This document shows, piece after piece, positions 1-6,876 of a stretch of 64,000 nt of DNA. Numbering within the stretch: the first letter of the stretch is position 1; each line of letters starts with the position of its first letter. The position numbers were made by a program, and so were the translations under genes. This stretch comes from Bradyrhizobium genomosp. I (2014) (lineage in GTDB: Bacteria; Pseudomonadota; Alphaproteobacteria; Rhizobiales; Xanthobacteraceae): positions 1 to 64,000 of the forward strand of contig NZ_AJQE01000028.1 in the NCBI RefSeq assembly GCF_000261685.1, written 5' to 3'. A model generated the notes under the pieces. That model was given only the letters and a program-made list of their open reading frames with translations, made no database searches and had not been told where the DNA came from.

Positions 1-714
1 GTCGCGACGCTGGCGCCGCACGCCGACTTCGGCAAGCTCAAGCCGGTGTTCGAGGCGCTGAAGATCGTGCGCGGCGCGCTCGATCCCAGGACCGCGCTGA
101 TCGGCTTCTGCGGCGCGCCCTGGACGGTGGCGACCTACATGGTCGCAGGCCATGGCACGTCCGACCAGGCCCCGGCCCGGATGATGGCCTATCGGCATCC
201 CGAGGCGTTCTCAGAGATCATCGACGTGCTGGTCGACAGCTCGATCGAGTATCTGCTTGCACAGCTCTCCGCCGGCGCCGATGCCTTGCAGATCTTCGAC
301 ACCTGGGCCGGCGTGCTGCCGCCCGCCGAGTTCGCGCGCTGGTCGACCGAACCGACGCGGCGCATCGTCGAGGGCGTGAGGGCCAAGGTGCCGGATGCGA
401 AGATCATCGGCTTCCCCCGCGGCGCCGGCGCGCTGCTACCGGGCTATGTCGAGGCAACCGGCGTCAATGCGGTCAGCATCGACTGGACCGCGGAGCCGGC
501 CTTCATCCGCGAGCGCGTGCAAAGCAGGGTCGCCGTGCAGGGCAATCTCGATCCGCTGGTGCTGATCACGGGCGGTGCCGCGCTCGACCGCGCGGTCGAC
601 GATGTGCTGGCCAATTTCGCGCAAGGGCGACTGATCTTCAATCTCGGCCACGGCATCCAGCCGGAGACGCCGATCGCCCATGTCGAACAGATGCTGAAGC
701 GCGTGCGGGGCTGA
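1..714 (+). CDS. hemE: Uroporphyrinogen decarboxylase, 3' part (start outside window)
   Basis: HemE removes four carboxyl groups from uroporphyrinogen III to give coproporphyrinogen III in cytoplasmic haem synthesis. The frame is open from base 1, leaving 237 residues of a protein usually near 345, so about 110 N-terminal residues lie upstream. The family signature is visible as [13 protein letters not shown], and the C-terminal part runs through [12 protein letters not shown], which is typical of the last barrel strand of this family. A GTG at 46 is only an internal codon. The gene converges on hemC, 171 bp downstream on the other strand. Confidence 0.96.
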   Translation, partial: VATLAPHADFGKLKPVFEALKIVRGALDPRTALIGFCGAPWTVATYMVAGHGTSDQAPARMMAYRHPEAFSEIIDVLVDSSIEYLLAQLSAGADALQIFDTWAGVLPPAEFARWSTEPTRRIVEGVRAKVPDAKIIGFPRGAGALLPGYVEATGVNAVSIDWTAEPAFIRERVQSRVAVQGNLDPLVLITGGAALDRAVDDVLANFAQGRLIFNLGHGIQPETPIAHVEQMLKRVRG

Positions 715-885
715 TTTATTTCGCCCCTTCGGGCGCGGCAAAACAAAAACCGCGAAAACAACCCCATGCACAGTAGACAAGTCATTGAAAAGCTTGGGCT
801 GGGATGAGTCACCGCGCGCGTTTGACTCGTCGGGCAAAACAAGCGCAGAACGGCACCATCGCCGGTTGTGATCTCGCAGACGGAC
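715..885. other. hemE-hemC convergent intergenic region
   Basis: This gap separates two convergent haem genes. It contains a short hairpin just after hemE (CGCCC at 722-726 and GGGCG at 731-735) and an imperfect inverted pair around 804-832 (GATGAGTCA / TGACTCGTC). Neither is followed by a clear T-run, so a terminator role is plausible but weak. No gene is seen. Confidence 0.4.
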
Positions 886-1866
886 TTACCGCGGCCGGCT
901 GCGCTCGATGATCTCGGCGGCGCCCTTCGCCAACAGGTCCAATCCCACCGCACGCCCGAGCTCACGGGGGCGGTTGGCCGGCCCCGTGCGCGAGGCTTCG
1001 ATGATGGTGTTGCCGGAGAGGTCGAGCACGGATGCGGTGAGCGACATCTGATCGCCCGCGATGGTCGAGAAGCTCGCCACCGGTGAATTGCAGTGGCCGT
1101 TCAGCACCCACAGCACCTCGCGCTCGGCATCGGCCGAGGCGTGCGCCGAGGGATCGTCGATCGATGACAGGATCTGCCGCGTCTGCCAATCCCGCGCCGC
1201 GCATTCGACCGCGACGATGCCCTGCCCTGCCGCCGGCAGCATCTCTGCCGCCGAAAATTCGTAGGCGATGCGGTTTGCCAGACCAACGCGATCGAGGCCC
1301 GAGCGCGCCATGATCAGCGCATCGGCCGGCCCCGCCGCGCCGCCGTCCGGCAGGCGCTGCTTCTCGCCATTGTCGAGCTTGCGCACGCGCGTGTCGGCGG
1401 CGCCGCGGAAGTGAATGATCTCGACGTCAGGAAACAGCCGGCGTGCATAGGCGGCGCGGCGGACCGCGTTGGTGCCGATCTTGAAACCCCTGCCGCGCGA
1501 CTGGCGTAGGGCCTCCAGCGTCACGCCCTCGCGCAGCACCAGCGCATCACTGGGCGGATCGCGCGACAAGGTGGCGCCGATGACGAGGCCCGGCGTGTCC
1601 TCGTTGCCCGGCATGTCCTTGAGCGAATGCATCGCCGCCTGCAATTCGCCCGACAGCACGGCGGCGCGGATCTGCGCCACGAAGGCGCCGCCCTTGCCGC
1701 CATGCGGCAAGAGCTTGCTGGTCTGGTCGAGATCGCCCGTGGTGTCGAACTTGACGATCTCGACGTCGAGACCGGGTACGGCGGCGGTCAGGCGGCGCGC
1801 GATCTCTTCCGTCTGCGCCAGCGCCATGGCGCTCTTGCGTGTGCCGATCCTCAATCGCGTGGCCAA
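886..1866 (-). CDS. hemC: Hydroxymethylbilane synthase, divergent sequence
   Basis: HemC joins four porphobilinogen units into hydroxymethylbilane using a covalently bound dipyrromethane cofactor. Catalytic Asp84 lies in HSLKDMP, at the same number as in the E. coli enzyme, and the cofactor-binding Cys259 lies in NGHCNSP. The 326 aa length is normal. Several conserved segments deviate: the usual TSSLRR reads TNAVRRA, RGN reads RGA, and about ten extra residues follow NGEKQ before the LIMARSGL segment. The signature around the cofactor cysteine has His and Ser where small and aliphatic residues are usual. It is either the lineage's HemC or a diverged paralogue. The gene runs towards hemE. Confidence 0.9.
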   Translation of the reverse strand: MATRLRIGTRKSAMALAQTEEIARRLTAAVPGLDVEIVKFDTTGDLDQTSKLLPHGGKGGAFVAQIRAAVLSGELQAAMHSLKDMPGNEDTPGLVIGATLSRDPPSDALVLREGVTLEALRQSRGRGFKIGTNAVRRAAYARRLFPDVEIIHFRGAADTRVRKLDNGEKQRLPDGGAAGPADALIMARSGLDRVGLANRIAYEFSAAEMLPAAGQGIVAVECAARDWQTRQILSSIDDPSAHASADAEREVLWVLNGHCNSPVASFSTIAGDQMSLTASVLDLSGNTIIEASRTGPANRPRELGRAVGLDLLAKGAAEIIERSRPR

Positions 1867-1900
1867 GTCCTGGTCCTTTCGAGATGCGCGTCGTTATCTT

Positions 1901-1951
1901 AGAGCATGATCTGATCGGAAAACCGGTTCCCACTTTTCCGGATCATGCTCT
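1901..1951. repeat. Palindromic intergenic repeat (bradyrhizobial REP-like)
   Basis: A perfect 11-bp inverted pair (AGAGCATGATC at 1901-1911 and GATCATGCTCT at 1941-1951) encloses a second 7-bp pair (CGGAAAA / TTTTCCG). The whole can fold into a long hairpin. I recognise this as a common dispersed element in Bradyrhizobium and relatives. Its last two bases overlap the TAG stop of the GMC gene, so it may also end transcription or protect the 3' end. Confidence 0.85.
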
Positions 1952-3575
1952 ACCGCGCATCCTCCAATATCATGTCGGAGGCCTTTTCGGCGATCATGAT
2001 GATCGGCGCATTGGTGTTCCCCGAGACGAGGTCCGGCATGATCGAGCCGTCGACGACGCGAAGGCCGTCGAGCCCCCTCACCCTCAGCCTCTGGTCGACC
2101 ACCGCGAGCGCGTCGTTGCCCATACGACAGGTCGAGGTCGGATGGTAGATGGTGCTGCCGCGCTCGCGGCAATAATCCAGTATGTCCGCGTCCGTCGATA
2201 CCTTCGCCCCGGGATCGTACTCGCTGACCACGAACGGCTTCAGCGCCGGCGCGTTCAGGATCTTGCGCAGGATCTTGATGCCCTCGACGTTGGTGGTGCG
2301 ATCGGTCTCGGTCGACATGTAGTTGATGCGGATCTCCGGCGGCACGGTCGGGTCGGCGCTCTTGATGCGCAAGGAGCCGCGGCTCTCGGGCCGGAGCTGG
2401 CAGACCGAGGCGGTGAAGCCGGAGAAATCGTGCAGCTTCTCGCCCATCTTGTCGGTCGAGAACGGCAGGAAGTGGACCTGGATGTCGGGCGAGGCCAGCC
2501 GCGGGCTGGTCTTGAAGAATGCGCCCGCCGTGCCCGCTGCGATCGTCAGCCAGCCCTTGCGGAACAGCGCATAGCGCGCGCCGGCCATGGTGCGACGAAG
2601 CGGATGATTGATGGTGTCGTTGAGGGTGATCTTCTGCGAGCAGCGCATCACGATGCGCACCTGCATGTGGTCCTGGAGATCGCGACCGACGCCCGGTGCG
2701 TCCAGCACCACCTCGATGCCATGCTTGCGCAGGAGATCGGCGGGGCCGACGCCGGAGAGCTGGAGCAGCTGCGGCGAGTTGTAGGCGCCGCTCGACAATA
2801 CGACTTCCTTCCGCGCCCGGGCGCGGCGCACGTTGGCGCCTTGCCGGTATTCGACGCCGATCGCACGGCGGCCCTCGAACAGCACACGCTGGCCGAGCGC
2901 CGAGGTCTCGATCTTGAGATTGCCGCGCGTCTTGGCCGGGCCGAGATAGGCCACCGATGTCGAGGCGCGGCGGCCGTTGTGCGTCGTGGTCTGGAACAGG
3001 CCGACGCCCTCCTGTGTGGCCCCGTTGAAATCGGGGTTGTAGGGCAGACCGGTCTCGACCGCGGCATCGATGAAGGCCTTCGACAGCGGATCGGTCACGA
3101 TCATGTTGGAGACCGGCAGCGGACCGCCGCTGCCGTGATATTGATCGGCGCCGCGCGACTGGTTCTCGGCCTTCTTGAAATAGGGCAGCACGTCGTCGTA
3201 ACCCCAGCCGGTGTTGCCGAGCTGGCGCCAGCGGTCATAGTCCTCGTGCTGGCCGCGGACATAGAGCAGGCCGTTGATCGAGCTCGATCCGCCCAGCGTC
3301 TTGCCGCGCGGCTGGAACACCTGGCGGCCCTTCAGCTCGGGCTCCGGCTCGGTCTGGTACATCCAGTTGACCGTCTTCTCCTTGAACAGCTTGCCGTAGC
3401 CGAGCGGCACGTGGATCCAGATGTTGGAATCTTTCGGGCCGGCCTCGAGCAGCAGCACGCTATGCTTGCCGTTTGCGGAGAGCCGATTGGCGAGCACGCA
3501 GCCGGCAGAGCCAGCGCCGACGATGATGTAATCGAATTCGGGATCGGACGGCGCGAGGGAGGAATTTGCGTTCAT
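1950..3575 (-). CDS. GMC-family FAD oxidoreductase (choline/alcohol dehydrogenase type)
   Basis: Members of this family oxidise alcohols, choline or polyethylene glycol with FAD. The N-terminal dinucleotide fold is GAGSAG at residues 20-25, the GMC signature RGKTLGGSSSINGLLYVRG follows near residue 90, and the catalytic pair is His478 (YHPTSTCRMG) with Asn522 (NTNAP). The length of 541 aa is normal and there is no signal peptide, so it should be cytoplasmic. It lies 53 bp downstream of a TetR gene on the same strand and is probably co-transcribed with it and controlled by it. The exact substrate cannot be read from sequence. Confidence 0.93.
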   Translation of the reverse strand: MNANSSLAPSDPEFDYIIVGAGSAGCVLANRLSANGKHSVLLLEAGPKDSNIWIHVPLGYGKLFKEKTVNWMYQTEPEPELKGRQVFQPRGKTLGGSSSINGLLYVRGQHEDYDRWRQLGNTGWGYDDVLPYFKKAENQSRGADQYHGSGGPLPVSNMIVTDPLSKAFIDAAVETGLPYNPDFNGATQEGVGLFQTTTHNGRRASTSVAYLGPAKTRGNLKIETSALGQRVLFEGRRAIGVEYRQGANVRRARARKEVVLSSGAYNSPQLLQLSGVGPADLLRKHGIEVVLDAPGVGRDLQDHMQVRIVMRCSQKITLNDTINHPLRRTMAGARYALFRKGWLTIAAGTAGAFFKTSPRLASPDIQVHFLPFSTDKMGEKLHDFSGFTASVCQLRPESRGSLRIKSADPTVPPEIRINYMSTETDRTTNVEGIKILRKILNAPALKPFVVSEYDPGAKVSTDADILDYCRERGSTIYHPTSTCRMGNDALAVVDQRLRVRGLDGLRVVDGSIMPDLVSGNTNAPIIMIAEKASDMILEDAR

Positions 3576-3628
3576 GCGCTACTGTTCTTCTTGTTGGTGT
3601 GGGCGTTTCCGTCGTTCACTTAGCACAA

Positions 3629-4219
3629 TCATTCGCGCACGCGCAGCGCCTCGACCAGCGACTTGAACGCACGGGCATATTCCGCGCCGGCCCTTGCGAT
3701 GTCGGCCCGTCCGGCGCAGGCGACCGCGGCCTCCGTCACTGCGCCGAGCAGCAGCCGCGCCAACGGCTCGACCGGCTGGCGAACGATGAGTCCGGCTTCC
3801 ATGGCCGCTGCAATCGCGCGCGGCAGCTTGCCGCCGAAATGCCTGGCGTCGATCTCGCGCCAGCGTTCCCAGCCGAGCACGGCGGGACCGTCGCGCAAAA
3901 TGATCTGGCCGGTCGGGCCCTTCGCGGTCGCCGCAAAGTAATGCTGGGTGCCGGCGACCATCGCGGCGAGCACGTCTTTCTCGGCCCGTGCAGTGCGGTC
4001 GATCTCGGCAACGAGGTCGCGCGAGACCTGGTCGAACACGGCTTCGAACACCGCCTCCTTGGTCTTGAAGTGATGATAGACCGCGCCCTTGGCGACGGCG
4101 GCTGCCTCGGCGATCTCGTCCATGGTGGTGGCTGCGAATCCTTGCGTCCCGAACAGGCGACGTGCCGACGTCAGGATCGCCTCCGAAGTCGCTGCCCGTC
4201 GCTCCGCCTGCTTCGCCAT
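3629..4219 (-). CDS. TetR/AcrR-family transcriptional regulator
   Basis: The 196 aa protein has an N-terminal TetR helix-turn-helix (residues about 10-57, ending in AVYHHFKTKEAVFEAVF). A ligand-binding helical domain follows that is not conserved enough to name a ligand. It is the first gene of a likely two-gene unit with the GMC oxidoreductase, which suggests that the enzyme's substrate or product is the inducer. No obvious palindrome resembling the operators at 4516-4550 or 5042-5053 lies immediately upstream of its own start. Confidence 0.92.
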   Translation of the reverse strand: MAKQAERRAATSEAILTSARRLFGTQGFAATTMDEIAEAAAVAKGAVYHHFKTKEAVFEAVFDQVSRDLVAEIDRTARAEKDVLAAMVAGTQHYFAATAKGPTGQIILRDGPAVLGWERWREIDARHFGGKLPRAIAAAMEAGLIVRQPVEPLARLLLGAVTEAAVACAGRADIARAGAEYARAFKSLVEALRVRE

Positions 4220-4285
4220 GGGCTCTCGTCTAGAGCGTAATGAATTTAGGTCGACGCGGATTCGCGATCAGCGGCGGTCTTTCCG

Positions 4286-4436
4286 TTCCCTCCCCCTTGC
4301 GGGGAGGGTCAGGGAGGGGGGGTACCACACGGGGATTCTATCCGTCGCTTACCCACCCTTGGTGCATCATCAACAACCGATACCTTTTGCTGAGCTATCC
4401 CTCTCCCTAGCCCTCACCCACAAGGGGGGAGGGAAC
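4286..4436. repeat. Inverted-repeat intergenic element, about 150 bp
   Basis: The left end (4286-4320) and right end (4399-4436) are imperfect inverted copies of a C/G-run sequence of about 36 bp. The left copy contains TTCCCTCCCCCTTGC and the right copy CAAGGGGGGAGGGAA. The inner 80 bp do not pair. The layout is that of a small non-coding mobile or RNA-forming repeat common between bradyrhizobial genes. Confidence 0.75.
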
Positions 4437-4510
4437 GCACCTACGTGGAGGCTATAGCTATGTCTCATCCATCAGCCTGTAATCTAATTCTCTGCAGGCC
4501 ACCAGTTGAC

Positions 4511-4550
4511 TTTTCGACCATTGGTCGGTATTTACCGACCATCAGTCGGT
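4511..4550. promoter_or_regulatory. Double TetR-type operator upstream of SnoaL-like gene
   Basis: Two palindromes lie within 40 bp and 18-52 bp before the ATG. One is GACCATTGGTC (4516-4526), with five-base arms around one base. The other is ACCGACCATCAGTCGGT (4534-4550), with arms ACCGAC / GTCGGT. The GACC/GGTC half-sites are like those at 5042-5053 and 5720-5731, so the TetR at 5065 or the one at 3629 is the likely binder. The sites sit where they would block the promoter. Confidence 0.6.
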
Positions 4551-4567
4551 TTTCCCGGGAGCACGCT

Positions 4568-4933
4568 ATGCCGAGCCGCGATGTCGTCGAAGCCTTCGCG
4601 CAACGGCTGGAAGCCGGGGACTTCATCGGTGCCATCGAACACTTCTGCACCCCCGATGCCGTGACTTACGAGAACAACGCCGCCCCGACGGTCGGCCGCG
4701 ACAGGCTCGTCGCCAAGGAGCGCGGCGTGCTGGCGGCGTCCAGGGAGGTCAAGGCCGTCCGCGTCGGACCGAGCCTGATCGAAGGCGACCATGTCGCAAC
4801 CCGCTGGCGCTTCAGCTTCACCAATGCCGAAGGCGTCACGCGGACGCTGGACGAGATCGCCTGGCAGATCTGGCGGGGCGACAAACTGGTCGAGGAGCGC
4901 TTCTATTACGACCCGAAGCAGTTGGGGCGCTGA
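4568..4933 (+). CDS. SnoaL-like (NTF2-fold) protein
   Basis: The 121 aa protein has the layout of the SnoaL/NTF2-like superfamily: a helical start (VEAFAQRLEAGDFIGAIEHF), then alternating strands ending in RTLDEIAWQIWRGDKLVEERFYYDP. Members include small isomerases, hydrolases and binding proteins, so function is open. ATG 4568 is chosen over the longer in-frame start at 4445 because the operator palindromes lie between them and the fold begins here. There is no signal peptide. The double operator indicates control by a TetR repressor, perhaps as part of a response to a small toxic compound. Confidence 0.8.
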   Translation: MPSRDVVEAFAQRLEAGDFIGAIEHFCTPDAVTYENNAAPTVGRDRLVAKERGVLAASREVKAVRVGPSLIEGDHVATRWRFSFTNAEGVTRTLDEIAWQIWRGDKLVEERFYYDPKQLGR

Positions 4934-5041
4934 CGCGAGGCACACATCAACGCGTACGGCCGTATTGACGCCCGGACCGGAGGCTGGAGATCGCCCGAAG
5001 CTCGGTGCCCGGCGATTCCTGCGGGCGGCTTGTCATTTAAG

Positions 5042-5053
5042 GACCGATCGGTC
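5042..5053. promoter_or_regulatory. Perfect 12-bp palindromic operator before tetR
   Basis: GACCGATCGGTC is a perfect palindrome ending 11 bp before the ATG of the TetR gene and directly followed by TATATA. A near-identical copy stands before the exporter gene at 5720-5731. The pair is best explained as autoregulation plus control of the exporter by this TetR. Confidence 0.7.
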
Positions 5054-5064
5054 TATATATCAGC

Positions 5065-5679
5065 ATGAGGCAAAACACCCCAGCGCCGTTGCCCCGTGGC
5101 CGGCCGCGAAGTTTCGACATGGACGCCGCTGTCGAACGCGCGATGGATGTGTTCTGGTCGCGCGGCTATCACGCCACGGCGCTGCCCGATCTCCTTCGTG
5201 CGACCAGACTGTCGCGGGGCAGCCTCTACGCCGCTTTCGGCGGCAAGCATTCGCTCTTCTTGCGCGCGCTTGATCGTTACATCGCGGATGCCTTGGCGCG
5301 GATGGATGTCGAATTCGATCCCCGAAACGACCCGGTCGACGGCCTGCGGGCCTACCTGGCCGGCTACGTCGATCGCACCAGCGGGAGCAACGGCCGGCGC
5401 GGATGCCTCCTGGTGGCCACGGCCATGGAATTGGCTGGCGGGGATGCCGAAGTCGGTCGACGCGTTGCGGGCTTCTTCAAGGCGATGGAGGCCAAAGTGA
5501 CCAATGCACTGTCCCGCGCGAAAGCGGCGGGCAGGTTGGCCGATGGTGTCGAGCCGGCAACGGCCGCCCGGGTTCTCATCTGTTTCGTTGAAGGGCTGCG
5601 CGTGGTCGGCAAGACGGCACCGGCACGGACGACATCGCAGGCCGCCGTCGACGCTCTCATCGGCCGTTTCGTCAGGTAA
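5065..5679 (+). CDS. TetR-family regulator of the adjacent exporter
   Basis: The 204 aa protein starts with RGRPRSFDMDAAVERAMDVF, the usual TetR N-terminus. Its helix-turn-helix reaches residue about 60 (SRGSLYAAFGGKHSLFLRAL), and a C-terminal TetR ligand domain follows (GCLLVATAMELAGGD). This subgroup resembles regulators that repress small-molecule efflux. It is likely autoregulated through the palindrome at 5042-5053. It lies 70 bp upstream of an EamA transporter on the same strand, preceded by the matching site at 5720-5731. The inducer is unknown. Confidence 0.93.
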   Translation: MRQNTPAPLPRGRPRSFDMDAAVERAMDVFWSRGYHATALPDLLRATRLSRGSLYAAFGGKHSLFLRALDRYIADALARMDVEFDPRNDPVDGLRAYLAGYVDRTSGSNGRRGCLLVATAMELAGGDAEVGRRVAGFFKAMEAKVTNALSRAKAAGRLADGVEPATAARVLICFVEGLRVVGKTAPARTTSQAAVDALIGRFVR

Positions 5680-5719
5680 GGACACCGCAACGCTTCCGCT
5701 GATGCCGGGCTTATATTTG

Positions 5720-5731
5720 GACTGATCGGTC
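5720..5731. promoter_or_regulatory. TetR operator copy before eamA-type gene
   Basis: GACTGATCGGTC differs by one base from the perfect palindrome at 5042-5053. It lies 18 bp before the chosen ATG of the transporter and just after a TATATT stretch that could serve as a -10 box. This fits repression of the transporter by the TetR encoded just upstream. Confidence 0.65.
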
Positions 5732-5749
5732 TTGAAAGGGACGTGCGCC

Positions 5750-6610
5750 ATGTCTGCCATCCAGATCGTCTGCGCGGTCGCCGTTCCCCTGATCTGGGGT
5801 TATCAGTTCGTGGCCATCAAAGTGGGCGTTGCGGAGTTTCCGCCGCTCTTCTTCCTCGCACTGCGCTTTCTGGCCATTACGCTGCTGCTTGTTCCGTTCG
5901 TCGACAGGCCCACGCGTCGGCAGCTCGGCCCTGTCGCGGCCATTTCGCTTTTCCTTGGTGGGCTGAATTTCGGGCTCTTCTATGTGGGCCTTGGGCTCGG
6001 CTCGGGAAGCATGTCGGCGGTCGCGTACCAACTCGCCACGCCCTTCACCGTCCTGCTGGCCTGGCCGCTGCTCGCGGAGAGGCCGTCACTCGCCACCTGT
6101 GCCGGAGTAGTGCTTGCATTCGTCGGCGTGACCGTGCTGGCAGCGGAACCGGGCCCGTCCGCCAATCCGCTTCCGCTGTTGCTTGTGGTTGGAGCAGCTT
6201 TCGCCTTCGCGGTATCCACCGTGTTGACGAAACGCTATGGCCCCTTTGATCCCTTGATGCTGATGGGATGGTCGTCGCTGCTCACGGTGCCGCAGGTCAT
6301 GTTGATGTCGTTGCTGCTGGAATATGGACAGGCGGCGAGCCTCGTGACGGTAGGCGAACGGGGTTGGCTGGCGCTCGCCTACACGGTCTTCATCGGCGGA
6401 ATCATTGGGTTTGGCCTCTGGTTTTGGCTGATCGCCCGTTGCTCGATGGTTCGCGTCGCGCCCTTCGGTCTGCTGCTTCCGGCATTTGCGTTGCTTTCGA
6501 GCGTTGTCTTCCTTGGCGAACGCTTGACGCCAAAGCTGATCATCGGCGGGCTGCTCGCGATTTCCGGGGTCGGCATCACACAAGTAAGGCCGCGCGCTCG
6601 CTCAATTTGA
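5750..6610 (+). CDS. EamA/DMT-family transporter (RhaT-YdcZ superfamily)
   Basis: The 286 aa integral inner-membrane protein has about ten hydrophobic segments in two EamA repeats. The first begins VCAVAVPLIWGYQFVAIKVGV and the second VVGAAFAFAVSTVLTKRYG. Such drug/metabolite exporters expel amino acids, nucleosides or drugs, and the substrate is not predictable here. ATG 5750 is preferred to the in-frame TTG at 5732, which abuts the operator. With the upstream TetR and two matching palindromes it forms a compact repressor-efflux module. Confidence 0.92.
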   Translation: MSAIQIVCAVAVPLIWGYQFVAIKVGVAEFPPLFFLALRFLAITLLLVPFVDRPTRRQLGPVAAISLFLGGLNFGLFYVGLGLGSGSMSAVAYQLATPFTVLLAWPLLAERPSLATCAGVVLAFVGVTVLAAEPGPSANPLPLLLVVGAAFAFAVSTVLTKRYGPFDPLMLMGWSSLLTVPQVMLMSLLLEYGQAASLVTVGERGWLALAYTVFIGGIIGFGLWFWLIARCSMVRVAPFGLLLPAFALLSSVVFLGERLTPKLIIGGLLAISGVGITQVRPRARSI

Positions 6611-6727
6611 TCCCGGAAGCTCTTCGCAGTGACCTGCGGGGCTTCGCGGCCAGGGTCAAGCGAACGTCGCCGGGCTGCTGCCGCACGAGTTCAAGAGGAT
6701 GCGAGCACGGCGCCCTCGCTGCGCGTT

Positions 6728-6749
6728 GTATCGATTTTGTTATCGATAC
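6728..6749. promoter_or_regulatory. Inverted repeat after the exporter gene
   Basis: GTATCGA (6728-6734) and TCGATAC (6743-6749) form a perfect 7-bp inverted pair around an 8-base AT-rich centre. It lies 117 bp after the exporter gene and 128 bp before the GGDEF-EAL gene. It could be an operator for the latter. No T-run supports a terminator. The rest of 6611-6876 holds nothing else recognisable. Confidence 0.35.
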
Positions 6750-6876
6750 CGTGAATTGAACACGCAGATGTGGTCACACCGGTCGTGGCAAACGGGGATA
6801 ATTCATAGTTCGTCAAAGGTTTGCAACGAATTCTCCTGATCGAGCCGGACAACGGCCGGTGTTGCTAGGCCATCGC

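Larger units (their letters stand above)
4220..4567. other. Divergent intergenic region with repeat and operators
   Basis: This 348-bp gap lies between the divergent TetR and SnoaL-like genes. It is mostly filled by an inverted-repeat element (4286-4436), followed by two TetR-type operator palindromes (4516-4550). An in-frame upstream extension of the SnoaL-like ORF to 4445 runs through the operators and is unlikely to be translated. Confidence 0.6.

Noticed and set aside
1839..3623. 594-codon open frame on the plus strand
   Set aside because: It is antisense to the well-supported GMC oxidoreductase and hemC and arises from GC-rich codon bias.
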